The position numbers and the translations under genes are program-made. Source: Lewinella sp. IMCC34191 (GTDB lineage: Bacteria; Bacteroidota; Bacteroidia; Chitinophagales; Saprospiraceae). From it: 64,000 nt of DNA. Position 1 is the first letter of the stretch, and each line of letters starts with the position of its first letter. The notes under the pieces were generated by a model. The model had not been told where the DNA came from, made no database searches, and saw nothing but the letters and a program-made list of their open reading frames with translations. The stretch lies in contig NZ_QNQZ01000009.1 in NCBI RefSeq assembly GCF_003390935.1, positions 124,001-188,000 of the forward strand, written 5' to 3'. Below, piece after piece: positions 24,781 through 33,812 of this stretch.

Positions 24781-26082
24781 TTAGACATATTTAACGACCG
24801 CGCGGCAAAGCAGTTCTAAGTCGTCTTCGGTAATGGTGTAGGGCGGCATCAGGTAGATCAGTTTGCCGAAGGGGCGGATCCAGGCACCGGCTTCCACGAA
24901 GCAGGCCTGGGCAGCGGCTACGTCCACCGGCTCGTGCATCTCCACCACCCCGATCGCACCCAATACGCGGACCGCTTTCACCCGAGTACTTTGGGCGGCG
25001 GGGCGCAGGTAAGCAGCTAATCGCGAACGGATGGATTCTACCCGTCCCACCCACGGACTTGCCAACAGCAGGTCGATACTCGCGCAGGCCACCGCGCAGG
25101 CAAGCGGATTCCCCATGAAGGTAGGCCCGTGCATCATCACCCCCGCCTCTCCGCGGCCGATGGTATCGGCCACCTGGTGCGTACACACGGTCGCGGCCAG
25201 TGTCATATAGCCACCGGTCAGGGCTTTGCCGATGGTCATGATATCGGGTATGGGGTTAGCTTCCTGTTTACTGGATAGGTTTTTACCTGCGCCCCCGCCG
25301 CCCACAAACAATTCGCCCGTCCGGCCGAAGCCGGTGGCGATCTCATCGAAGATGAGCAGGAGGCCATGGCGGTCACAAAGCCTGCGGAATACCCGGAGGT
25401 AAGCAGGGTTATAGAAGTGCATGCCCCCCGCTCCCTGCACCACTGGCTCGACGATGAAGGCGGCGGATTGGCAGGCATACTGTTCGAAGAAGTCCGCCAA
25501 TTCCGCCTCGTAGGTCGGATCGGCCGGCGTAGCGTATCCTCCCGGGGGGCGACGGAAAAAAGCGTGCTCCGGCAAAAAGCCCTGGAATACTTGGTGCATT
25601 CCGGTTACCGGATCGCAGACAGACATGGGCGCCGTCGTATCGCCGTGGTAGCCCCCCCGCAGCGTCAGAAATTTCTGCCGCTCCGGAAAGCCCATAGCGT
25701 GCTGGTACTGGACGGCCATCTTCATGGCTACCTCTACGCTGACGGAACCGCTGTCGGCCAGGAAAATACGATCCAGGCCCTTCGGGAGGATCTTCACCAG
25801 CCGCTTCCCTAGTTCGATCGCCGGTTCGTGGGTGATTCCCCCGAACATAACGTGACTCATTTTGCGGGCCTGTTCGTGGATAGCATCGTTAAGCTCAGGC
25901 ACGTTGTAGCCGTGAATGGCGCACCACCAGCTGGACATACCGTCGACCAGCTCTCGTCCATCCTCCAGGCGCAACCTACAACCGTTGGCCGATGCTACGG
26001 GATAGACCGGCAACGGGTCGCGCAGACTGGTATACGGGTGCCACAGGTACTTCCGGTCAAAATCTAAATCGCTCACTTGCAT
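24781..26082 (-). CDS. bioA: Adenosylmethionine-8-amino-7-oxononanoate aminotransferase
   Basis: PLP enzyme of biotin synthesis that converts KAPA to DAPA with SAM as amino donor. RKYLWHPYTS, DGMSSWWCAIHGYN and HVMFGGITHEPA are BioA signatures; LIFDEIATGFGRTG precedes the PLP-Lys in MTIGKALTGG, and GPTFMGNPLACA follows. The length of 433 residues is normal. No other bio gene is adjacent. Confidence 0.96.
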   Translation of the reverse strand: MQVSDLDFDRKYLWHPYTSLRDPLPVYPVASANGCRLRLEDGRELVDGMSSWWCAIHGYNVPELNDAIHEQARKMSHVMFGGITHEPAIELGKRLVKILPKGLDRIFLADSGSVSVEVAMKMAVQYQHAMGFPERQKFLTLRGGYHGDTTAPMSVCDPVTGMHQVFQGFLPEHAFFRRPPGGYATPADPTYEAELADFFEQYACQSAAFIVEPVVQGAGGMHFYNPAYLRVFRRLCDRHGLLLIFDEIATGFGRTGELFVGGGGAGKNLSSKQEANPIPDIMTIGKALTGGYMTLAATVCTHQVADTIGRGEAGVMMHGPTFMGNPLACAVACASIDLLLASPWVGRVESIRSRLAAYLRPAAQSTRVKAVRVLGAIGVVEMHEPVDVAAAQACFVEAGAWIRPFGKLIYLMPPYTITEDDLELLCRAVVKYV

Positions 26083-26105
26083 AATCCGGCCGGTCCGGCC
26101 CGCTT

Positions 26106-26150
26106 AAAAAAGGGAGCCCGCCGGTCCGTGGATCACGTTACCGGCGGGCT
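26106..26150 (-). terminator. Rho-independent terminator of the nfu gene
   Basis: On the minus strand an 11-base perfect stem, AGCCCGCCGGT with ACCGGCGGGCT, is followed by a T-tract (A-run at 26106-26111 on the plus strand). It lies 48 bases after the nfu stop and before bioA. Confidence 0.85.
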
Positions 26151-26197
26151 GCACACCTTTGTACTTCGTACTTCTTCCATTAGACTTTGTCCTACCC

Positions 26198-26815
26198 CTA
26201 GCCCATTTCCTGGACCACCTCCTTCACTTGGGGCATCATCCGCTTGAGCATCTGCTCGATGCCCGACTTGAGTGTGACGGTGGAGCTGGGGCAGCCGGAG
26301 CAGGCACCCTGCATAATGACGGTCACGACGCCGTTCTCGTATTTCTTGAACTCGATATTTCCGCCGTCCATTTCTACGGCCGGCTTGACGTAGGTATCGA
26401 TGAGCTCCTTGATCTGCGACACGGTTTCCGCTTCATCTTCGGTGTATTCGTAGCTAACGCCGCGCTCTTCCTCGATCCGGGCCACCTCCTCGGCAAAGCC
26501 GTCTTTGATGATGGGCTTATTCTCCTCGAGGTAAGCCTTGACGTATTCCTTCAGCTTCAGCATGATGTCGTCCCAGCTGTAGTTGAATTCCTTAGTGATC
26601 GTCACGTAATTATTGGCGATGTACACTTTTTTGACGTAGGGAAAGTCATACAACTCGGCGGCCAGTGGCGACCACTCCCGGGCGAACTCCTCCTCGCGAA
26701 ACTCGGCGGTACCGTTATACAGCATCCGGTTGGTTACGAACTTCAGGGTTTCGGGGTTGGGGGTTTGCTCGGTATACAGGAGGACGGGGCGCTTGGTGGC
26801 GGTGGCTTGGCTCAT
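26198..26815 (-). CDS. nfuA: NifU/Nfu-type Fe-S scaffold or carrier
   Basis: A 205-residue protein with an Nfu N-terminal domain (YTEQTPNPETLKFVTNRM, residues about 13-30) and a C-terminal NifU domain (KPAVEMDGGNIEF, then GACSGCPSSTVTL with the CxxC cluster-binding pair). It receives and delivers 4Fe-4S clusters. The start at 26815 (MSQATATKRPVLLYTEQ) is clear; upstream in-frame ATGs run into the intergenic region. Its position near the fdx-iscX pair is consistent with Fe-S metabolism. Confidence 0.92.
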   Translation of the reverse strand: MSQATATKRPVLLYTEQTPNPETLKFVTNRMLYNGTAEFREEEFAREWSPLAAELYDFPYVKKVYIANNYVTITKEFNYSWDDIMLKLKEYVKAYLEENKPIIKDGFAEEVARIEEERGVSYEYTEDEAETVSQIKELIDTYVKPAVEMDGGNIEFKKYENGVVTVIMQGACSGCPSSTVTLKSGIEQMLKRMMPQVKEVVQEMG

Positions 26816-26884
26816 GGCGATCTTTTGGTAATTAACGCCTAGGGGCATTTTGGGTTGAACGGTCCACCGTTCCCGGCTGAACAC

Positions 26885-26918
26885 AAAAAAGGGAGGCCCG
26901 ACGAATGTCCGGCCTCCC
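26885..26918 (-). terminator. Rho-independent terminator of the susCD operon
   Basis: On the minus strand GGGAGGCCGGAC pairs with GTCGGGCCTCCC (one mismatch) around a 4-base loop and is followed by six Ts. It lies 25 bases beyond the SusD stop. Confidence 0.9.
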
Positions 26919-26942
26919 TCCCATTAGCGGAATTAGCAGTTG

Positions 26943-28406
26943 CTAGTCCACGTCCCACCAGACGCGGCCATCCAGGCCATCCGTACCACCGAATTGGCGG
27001 TCAACTGCGTCATTGTAATTCTCCTGGTTGAGGGCGAACTCATCCGTGGTGTACGCACGACGCCGGGGGATCTGTCCGCCGGGATTCAATGCCGCCGGAG
27101 CGGGGGCCAGGTCGGGGTAACCGAGGCGACGGTACTCGCTCCAGCCTTCGATGCCTTGCCAGTAAAGGGCCAGCCATTTCTGCTGGCCGATGGACTGCAG
27201 ATAGCTGTCGCTGTCGTAAGCAACGTCTTCCTGGCCGAGGTAATCTGCGATGACCTCGTCGTCGGTGATGCCGTACTGGTTCATGCTGGCGGTGACGGCC
27301 GCATCGTACAGTTCCTCGGCGTCGCCTTCGATCCACCCGCGGGCGGCGGCTTCGGCCTGGTTAAACAGCACTTCGCTGTAGGTCAGCATGACGAGCGGAG
27401 CGTCGATAGCAAAAAAGTAGGTAGATCCGGGGAAGGAGATGTCGGCCGTGGCCGTTTCTGCGGCGACCGCTTCTGTCACACCGTAGGGCTTGCCCACGTA
27501 AACCGGATCAGCGGTTTCAGCGCTGTTTTCGGTCGGGTCGGCGTAGACCATCAGGCGGGGATCGTTTACTTCCTGCAGGTAATCGATCAGGGGTTTGCTA
27601 ACTACGTAGTCGGTCCGGTTCTGCGCGTTGATGTACCAGGGGTTGTTGGCCAGTCCGCCGCTGCCGTCGTACTGCAACTTCGCGTTATCGGCGTTGGACT
27701 CCAGTACCCCGCGGCTGAGCGCTAGTTCGGTCCACTGCTCGCCCAGGTCCGGAGCCACGTTCGAGACGCGCAGCCCGGCCCGCAGGATCAGGCTGTTGGC
27801 GAACTTATACCACATTTCCATGTCACCGTCGTAAATCAGGTCTCCTTCCACGCCACCTTCGACGATCATGTCACCGGCGTCCTGCAGCGTCTGCACGGCG
27901 GTACGGTAGATAAACTCCTGCTCGTCGTATACAGGGGTCAGGTTGTCGAGCCCCTGCAGCGCTTCGCTGTAGGGTGCGTCACCCCAGATATCGGTGATGT
28001 TAAGGTAGGCCCACTGCTGCATGATGGTTGCAACGGCGATCTGGTTGGCGTTGGGACCGGAAGGCGTTACGGCGTCACGGGTCTCCTCGTTCGTATTCTG
28101 GTCGATCACGTACTGCAGATCCTGCAGTCCGCTCCGGTAGAGTCCGTAGAAAGAGGTGTTGGCCGTGGCGTAACGCGTAACGCTGGTGTACTGGTTTTGC
28201 GACAGGTACTGCGCGTAATGTTGACCGATCTCCCCGAGCGCACTCTGGCCCAGAAGTTGGTTGACCAATTGCCGTTGGGACTCGGAGAGAAGATAGGAAG
28301 TAGGTACTTCCAAGGGGTCGTTCGGGTTGGTATTGATCTCTTGGAAATCCTCCGTACAGGACGCCAGCCCGAGACCTATGCATACCGCAATAATAATGCG
28401 TATCAT
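26943..28406 (-). CDS. SusD/RagB-like surface lipoprotein (SusD-like family 2)
   Basis: A 487-residue lipoprotein (MIRIIIAVCIGLGLASC, Cys17) that caps the adjacent SusC transporter and binds its substrate at the cell surface. FQEINTNPNDPLEVP, AYLNITDIWGDAPYSEAL, YNDAVDRQFGG near the C-terminus and a TPR-like helical content match the SusD-like_2 group. The substrate is not evident: no glycosidase sits in the operon. Confidence 0.93.
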   Translation of the reverse strand: MIRIIIAVCIGLGLASCTEDFQEINTNPNDPLEVPTSYLLSESQRQLVNQLLGQSALGEIGQHYAQYLSQNQYTSVTRYATANTSFYGLYRSGLQDLQYVIDQNTNEETRDAVTPSGPNANQIAVATIMQQWAYLNITDIWGDAPYSEALQGLDNLTPVYDEQEFIYRTAVQTLQDAGDMIVEGGVEGDLIYDGDMEMWYKFANSLILRAGLRVSNVAPDLGEQWTELALSRGVLESNADNAKLQYDGSGGLANNPWYINAQNRTDYVVSKPLIDYLQEVNDPRLMVYADPTENSAETADPVYVGKPYGVTEAVAAETATADISFPGSTYFFAIDAPLVMLTYSEVLFNQAEAAARGWIEGDAEELYDAAVTASMNQYGITDDEVIADYLGQEDVAYDSDSYLQSIGQQKWLALYWQGIEGWSEYRRLGYPDLAPAPAALNPGGQIPRRRAYTTDEFALNQENYNDAVDRQFGGTDGLDGRVWWDVD

Positions 28407-28447
28407 GATAATTTAATTTGTGGTGATTGGGGAATTTGGCGTGCCAA

Positions 28448-31400
28448 CTAGAAGGTTACGTTCAGGTTGACGCCGAAGCTACGGACGGAGGGGTTCTGCC
28501 CGTTCTCAATACCCTGTACGTTGCCGTTCGAAAGCGCGGCATCGGGATCGATATTGGGTGCGTTCTTGTGCAGGATAGCCAGGTTACGACCGGTAAGGCT
28601 GATTGTCGCGCTGCGAACGAAGTTGTTCTCGAACCAACTCATAGGCAGGGGGCGACCGATGCTGATCTCCCGGAGCTTTACGAAGCTGGCGTCGTAGATG
28701 TACTGCTCGCTAAGGTCGTAGGTGGCTTCGTAGTAGGTCTTCGTATCCACGTAAGTGGTGTTGGGGCTACCGCTAGCGGTCACTCCTTCCACCAGAATTC
28801 CACCTCCGTTGACGGCCAACTCCCGAATGGAGTTGCCTTTGGCGTTAGTTCCGACTGTATTTTCGAACATGCCGGAGTAGTTGCCAAACTGATTAGTTAC
28901 CGAGAAGATGCTACCGCCGCTGCGGAAGTCAACGAGGGTCGACACGTTAAATCCGTAGATGTTGAACGTATTCGAAACGCCACCGGTGAAATCCGGGTAG
29001 GCACTGCCGAAGTTCTGGTTCGGCGTCTTCAGCGGGATACCCTTCTCGTCCACGACAACGTTTCCGTCATCATCACGGGTGTAGCCGTAACCGTTCAGCT
29101 GACCGTAAGCTTCTCCGCGCTGGGCGAGGAAGCTCACGCCCCAGGTGCTGCCCAGCGTCAGTTGCTCAAGATCCTCGTATAGCTCGACCACTTCGTTGCG
29201 GTTGCGGGCGAAGTTGAAGCCAATGTCCCAGCTGAAGTTCTCGGTCTGAATGGGCGTACCGTACAGGCGCAATTCAACCCCCTTGTTGGTCAATAATCCG
29301 GCGTTCACGTAGGCGGAACTGAATCCGGAGGTGGAGCTAACCCCAACCGGAAGGATCAGATCTTCGGACTGAATGTCGTAGTAGGTCAGGTCGAATCCGG
29401 CACGGTCGTTAAAGAACCGCATTTCCAAACCCGTTTCCCATGTGGTAATGCTTTCCGATACCAGATCGGCGTTGTTCAGGGTAGTCGGGATAGAGAATCC
29501 AGGATAGGGACCAAAGGGTCCGACGCTATTGAGCGTATTGCGCGTCCGGTACGGTCCCGTATCATTACCAACCGTCGCTATGCCGCCACGGATTTTACCG
29601 AAGCTGATAATGTTACTGTTCGGGATGAGCTCGCTGAAGACGAAGCTACCCGAAACCGATGGATAGAAATAGCTGTTGTTGCCGTCTTCCAGGGCCGACG
29701 ACCAGTCGTTCCGGGCGGTCACATCTAAGTACACCATGGAGCGCCAGCCAAATCCGAGGCGGCCGTATACCGATTGTACCTCCTTCTGCGAACGGTAGTT
29801 GTTGATGGTAGGCCGGTCGACGGAAGCGGATAGCGTATACAGATCGGGAACGGTCAGTCCGTTGAGGGTACTTCCGGCGGTGCGGTCGTAGCGCTCCTGA
29901 CGCAGGTTGGCCCCCGCCTGACCGTCAATGCTGAATTCTCCGAAGGTCTTGGAGTAATCCAACAGGGCTTCAAAGTTGTTCTCGCGGGTCGTAATCGAGC
30001 TTTCGTCGTAATAATCAAAGGCCGTGCGGGTACCCGAAGCGACGCGCTGGCTGGTTCGGAAGGTGTAGTAGTCCGTACGGGCAAAACCGGAAAGGGAAAG
30101 GCCAGGCAGGATATCGTACTTCAGGCCTACGTTACCGAAGACGCGGTCGCGGTCATCGCTATTTAGGTTCTTGTTGATTACCCAGTAGGGGCTTTCCCAG
30201 TAATTCGCCTGTAGATTGGTGGGCGAAATGATGTTCCACGTACGCGGGGAACCGTCGGCCTGCTGATAGTCCTTCAGCCGGTCCATGTCCAGCTGTCGCT
30301 GGAACCATTCGTTGAAGCTGGTCTGTACGTTGACCGTGCTACCGATGCCGTAACCGATGCCGGGGCGACCTTCGCCGGCGGTGTTGACGTAGTTGGCATT
30401 AATGGAGGCGGTAAGTTTGCTGCCCAGCTCCTGGCTGGCGCTTACGTTTACCGTATTACGATTCAGGGATGAACCGGGGTACACGCCGTTGTTGCTGTTG
30501 TTGGTGTAGGAGATGCGGAAGTTACCCGATTCGTTGCCACCCGCAATTGAGACGTTGTTGTTGTACTGAACGCCAGTTTCGTAAAAATCTCGGACGTTGT
30601 CGGGGCTAGGCGACCAGGGGCGAAGTTCACCGAAGGATTCACCGGGGTACCAACTGTCCCAGTGGCGAACCGGGGTACCGTCAAGTTCGGGTCCCCAGCT
30701 TCCGTCGTAACCGTATTCGGGAATGTATTGTCCATTGAATTGCTCCCAGTCAGCCGGGTGGATCGCTGGATCCCACTCAAATTCATCAAACTCGAGGCTC
30801 GTGCCCCCCCCGTATTGATTCTGGTAGTCAGGAAGTAGGGCCACCCGCGAGAATTGTACGCCACTGCTGATGGTAACGCCCAGTCCCTTACGGCCACGGC
30901 CGCTCTTGGTCGTGATCAGAATCACACCGTTAGAGGCCCGCGAACCATAGAGTGCCGCTGCCGCTCCGCCCTTCAGTACCGAGACCGAGGCAATGTCGTT
31001 AGGGTTGATATCCTGAGCCATGTTACCGAAGTCCTGTCCACCGCGTGCTTCGGCTGCGTTGCCACCGCCGAAGGAACTGTTATCGATCGGCGTTCCGTCA
31101 ACCACGAAGAGCGGCTGGTTGGTTCCATAGAGCGAGGTAGCGCCCCGCAGGATGATACTGGACGAACCGCCAAGTCCGGAGTTGTTATTATTGATCTGAG
31201 CACCGGGAAGTCGTCCGCTGAGCGAGCTGACCAGGTTGGTTTCCTGGGCCTGGTTCAGTTCCGCGCCGTCAATCTGGGATACGGCGTAGCCCAGCGACTT
31301 TTCCTCGCGCGAAATACCGAGGGCCGTTACGACGACGTCATTCAGCTGCACGCCTTCTGCCAAGACGATATCGTAGTTATCGTCCGTGGTCAGCGGTACG

Positions 31401-31639
31401 GTTTGGGTGGCGAAACCGGTGTAGCTGACGATCAATTCCTCGGCTCCTTCCGGAACGTTGAGGCTGAAGGCTCCGTCGAAATCTGTGACGGTGCCGGTAG
31501 TCGTTCCGGCGACTAGGATGGACGCGCCAATGAGTGGCTCACCGCCATCGTCGGTGATCGTACCGGTAATCGATTGCTGGGCCGTTACGAACCCAACTGT
31601 ACCGATCACCAATGCGAGCATGATTAAAAATCTCTGCAT
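28448..31639 (-). CDS. SusC/RagA-like TonB-dependent outer-membrane transporter
   Basis: A 1063-residue transporter: signal peptide 1-20, a carboxypeptidase-regulatory-like domain (about 22-105, SITGTITDDGGEPLIGASIL), a plug (about 110-230, with SLGYAVSQIDGAELNQ and SVLKGGAAAALYGSRASNGV) and a 22-strand barrel ending in SFGVNLNVTF. It imports nutrients with SusD using TonB energy. It is 41 bases upstream of susD. No sigma/anti-sigma pair adjoins it; the leader has two hairpins. Confidence 0.95.
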   Translation of the reverse strand: MQRFLIMLALVIGTVGFVTAQQSITGTITDDGGEPLIGASILVAGTTTGTVTDFDGAFSLNVPEGAEELIVSYTGFATQTVPLTTDDNYDIVLAEGVQLNDVVVTALGISREEKSLGYAVSQIDGAELNQAQETNLVSSLSGRLPGAQINNNNSGLGGSSSIILRGATSLYGTNQPLFVVDGTPIDNSSFGGGNAAEARGGQDFGNMAQDINPNDIASVSVLKGGAAAALYGSRASNGVILITTKSGRGRKGLGVTISSGVQFSRVALLPDYQNQYGGGTSLEFDEFEWDPAIHPADWEQFNGQYIPEYGYDGSWGPELDGTPVRHWDSWYPGESFGELRPWSPSPDNVRDFYETGVQYNNNVSIAGGNESGNFRISYTNNSNNGVYPGSSLNRNTVNVSASQELGSKLTASINANYVNTAGEGRPGIGYGIGSTVNVQTSFNEWFQRQLDMDRLKDYQQADGSPRTWNIISPTNLQANYWESPYWVINKNLNSDDRDRVFGNVGLKYDILPGLSLSGFARTDYYTFRTSQRVASGTRTAFDYYDESSITTRENNFEALLDYSKTFGEFSIDGQAGANLRQERYDRTAGSTLNGLTVPDLYTLSASVDRPTINNYRSQKEVQSVYGRLGFGWRSMVYLDVTARNDWSSALEDGNNSYFYPSVSGSFVFSELIPNSNIISFGKIRGGIATVGNDTGPYRTRNTLNSVGPFGPYPGFSIPTTLNNADLVSESITTWETGLEMRFFNDRAGFDLTYYDIQSEDLILPVGVSSTSGFSSAYVNAGLLTNKGVELRLYGTPIQTENFSWDIGFNFARNRNEVVELYEDLEQLTLGSTWGVSFLAQRGEAYGQLNGYGYTRDDDGNVVVDEKGIPLKTPNQNFGSAYPDFTGGVSNTFNIYGFNVSTLVDFRSGGSIFSVTNQFGNYSGMFENTVGTNAKGNSIRELAVNGGGILVEGVTASGSPNTTYVDTKTYYEATYDLSEQYIYDASFVKLREISIGRPLPMSWFENNFVRSATISLTGRNLAILHKNAPNIDPDAALSNGNVQGIENGQNPSVRSFGVNLNVTF

Positions 31640-31672
31640 TTGGTTCTATTTAGTTGATTACTGTACAAAGGC

Positions 31673-31695
31673 TTGACGCAGCTAGCGTGCGTCAA
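31673..31695 (-). promoter_or_regulatory. Hairpin in the susC leader
   Basis: TTGACGCA (31673-31680) and TGCGTCAA (31688-31695) form a perfect 8-base stem with a 7-base loop, 34 bases upstream of the susC start. There is no T-tract after it, so attenuation is not established. Confidence 0.6.
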
Positions 31696-31715
31696 TAATT
31701 TTCACGACCGACTTG

Positions 31716-31734
31716 ATTAAGGTGCCCCCTTAAT
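31716..31734 (-). promoter_or_regulatory. Second hairpin in the susC leader
   Basis: ATTAAGG (31716-31722) pairs with CCTTAAT (31728-31734) around a 5-base loop. It lies just downstream of the predicted transcription start of susC. Confidence 0.55.
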
Positions 31735-31747
31735 TACACGTTTGCGC

Positions 31748-31778
31748 CAAAGGTAATACAGGTCCATTGCCCCGACAA
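31748..31778 (-). promoter_or_regulatory. susC promoter, Bacteroidota type
   Basis: On the minus strand TACCTTTG (31755-31748) matches TAnnTTTG exactly, with a TTG (31778-31776) 20 bases upstream as a -33 element. The predicted leader is about 100 bases. Confidence 0.7.
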
Positions 31779-31875
31779 CAAAATTAACAAATTCCATGTC
31801 GGATAACGACCAACTTTTCTTTAACAGTGACTGTCCTTTCCGGGGCGGGCACCTGCTGCCCACCAAATTTTATAC

Positions 31876-31883
31876 CATCTTTG
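31876..31883 (+). promoter_or_regulatory. -7 box, CATCTTTG
   Basis: One mismatch to TAnnTTTG, 16 bases before the start of the barrel gene at 31900. If used, it would also drive the trpDCF genes that follow. Confidence 0.45.
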
Positions 31884-31899
31884 CAGCCAAATATTAGCT

Positions 31900-32769
31900 A
31901 TGTACCCGCTACGTATCCTCTTTATTTTCTTGCTGTCCGTGCCCTTGCTGAGCCTGCGTGCCCAAACCTTCAGCGGTGGTTTTCGCGCCGGCCTGAACTT
32001 CATCTCTTTTGATGCGGATCAGGAGATGGATGGGGATATGACTTTGGAAGAGTTCAAGCGGACCACCGGATTTCACGTTGGTGCCACCTTTGCCCTAGCA
32101 TTCACGGACCTGGTAGGCGTGAAGGCTGACCTAATGTACAGCCAGAAGGGGGGTGAGGTCCGGTACGAAGGGCCTTCTTCCTTTTATCTCTACAACGACG
32201 GCACCGACGTGGAAGGCCTGCGGGTTTTCGGCGACCTGGATAGTGAGCGCGACGTCCTCAACAGCTACATCGACATACCGGTAGTAGCCTATTACCGTCT
32301 GGGGCCGGTCGAATTGGAAGGAGGCGTAAGTGCCGGCTTCCTCGTCAACAGCCGAGCCTCCGGCTCAGCATCCTATACCAACGTCGTGTTGCCCGATGGC
32401 CGCAGTATCGCGGACGTTTCTTTCAATTACGATTATAACTACTTCAGCGACGTCACCGGATTTGATGCCATCGTCGAACCTAACGAAGACCGGCAGGGAT
32501 ATCCCGGCGTGATCGACGCCTACTATAACAGTGACGATAACCGGCCGCTCTACCGCCGCCTCGACTTCGGCCTGATCGGTGGTGCGTCCGTGTTTTTAAA
32601 CAATGGTCTCTACCTCGGACTGCGGTACCAATATGGCCTGACCGATGCCACCCGGGGAGAAAACGACCTGCGCCTGACCCGGACGGAGGGAGTATCCGAA
32701 AGAGAATACAATACCGACGACAAGGATTACAACCGCGTAATCCAAACCAGTATCGGTTTCCGCTTCTAG
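31900..32769 (+). CDS. PorT-type outer-membrane beta-barrel protein
   Basis: A 289-residue exported protein with signal peptide ending near LSLRAQ and a porin-like barrel of the OMP_b-brl_2 type (SGGFRAGLNFISFDA, VGVKADLMYSQKG, IDIPVVAYYRLG, LGLRYQYGLTD, C-terminal VIQTSIGFRF). Function unknown. Its stop is followed by a single base and then the trpD ATG, an odd juxtaposition that suggests coupling. Confidence 0.75.
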   Translation: MYPLRILFIFLLSVPLLSLRAQTFSGGFRAGLNFISFDADQEMDGDMTLEEFKRTTGFHVGATFALAFTDLVGVKADLMYSQKGGEVRYEGPSSFYLYNDGTDVEGLRVFGDLDSERDVLNSYIDIPVVAYYRLGPVELEGGVSAGFLVNSRASGSASYTNVVLPDGRSIADVSFNYDYNYFSDVTGFDAIVEPNEDRQGYPGVIDAYYNSDDNRPLYRRLDFGLIGGASVFLNNGLYLGLRYQYGLTDATRGENDLRLTRTEGVSEREYNTDDKDYNRVIQTSIGFRF

Positions 32770-32770
32770 T

Positions 32771-33757
32771 ATGAAGAATTTACTCACCCAACTGTACGGA
32801 AGAAAACCCCTCGATCGCCAGACCGCTTACCTTACGCTGAAGCGTATCGCCAACGGCGAGGCCGCCGAACCGGAGATCGCCGCCGTGGTGTCCGCCATCA
32901 ATATGCGCCCGCCCCACCTTTCGGAGATTCAGGGTTTTCGGGATGCGATGCTCGAACTGGCGGTCCCCTTTTCCCTTGACGGCCGGGAAACGATTGATAT
33001 CGTGGGAACGGGTGGCGACGGTAAGAATACCTTCAACATCAGCACCCTGTCGTGCGTGGTTGTCGCCGGTGCGGGATACCCGGTGACCAAACACGGGAGC
33101 TACGGCGTCAGCAGCAATGTGGGCAGTAGCGATGTACTCCAAGCATTGGGCTATTCCTTTAGTAACGAACGCGATAAGCTTCTCGGAGATCTCGACCGGG
33201 CGGGGATCTGCTTTTTACATGCTCCCCTGTTCCACCCCGCCATGAAGAATGTGGTACCGGTACGCAAGGCGCTACGGGTGCGGACCTTCTTCAACTTGCT
33301 CGGTCCGCTTATTAACCCGGCCCGGCCGAAGTATCAATTATTTGGAACTTACGACCGGGAGGTCAGCCGCATCTACGATTATATCCTGCAGATGGAAGAG
33401 CGGGAATACCTGATCGTACACGCCATGGATGGCTACGATGAAGTCAGCCTCACGGATGGGGTAAGTGCGAGGGGCCGCAGGATGCAAGCTATTCTCTACC
33501 CGGAAGACTTTGGCCTGACCCATCTGTCCCCGCAATCGCTCTACGGTGGCGAAACGCCCGAGGAGGGAAAGGGCATTTTTCTCAACGTGCTTGAAGGCAA
33601 GGCCACCGACGCTCAGGAGGACGTGGTGTGTGCCAATGCCGGTCTCGCCATCCATGTCATCCACCCCGATCGGGCGCTACCCGACTGCGTTGCGGAGGCC
33701 CGCGAAAGCGTCCGGAGTGGAAAGGCGCTGAATGTCCTGCGCAAACTATTGGGGTAG
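32771..33757 (+). CDS. trpD: Anthranilate phosphoribosyltransferase
   Basis: Transfers phosphoribose from PRPP to anthranilate in tryptophan synthesis. DIVGTGGDGKNTFNIST (PRPP loop), VTKHGSYGVSSNVGSSD and NVVPVRKALRVRTFFNLLGP are the family motifs. The length of 328 residues is normal. Next come trpC (55-base gap) and trpF; trpE, trpG, trpB and trpA are not in the window. Confidence 0.96.
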   Translation: MKNLLTQLYGRKPLDRQTAYLTLKRIANGEAAEPEIAAVVSAINMRPPHLSEIQGFRDAMLELAVPFSLDGRETIDIVGTGGDGKNTFNISTLSCVVVAGAGYPVTKHGSYGVSSNVGSSDVLQALGYSFSNERDKLLGDLDRAGICFLHAPLFHPAMKNVVPVRKALRVRTFFNLLGPLINPARPKYQLFGTYDREVSRIYDYILQMEEREYLIVHAMDGYDEVSLTDGVSARGRRMQAILYPEDFGLTHLSPQSLYGGETPEEGKGIFLNVLEGKATDAQEDVVCANAGLAIHVIHPDRALPDCVAEARESVRSGKALNVLRKLLG

Positions 33758-33812
33758 AGCCAACCCATAGCCGGGGTGACGCCTTATCTTGTGAAGGAAC
33801 AAGCACTTACAC

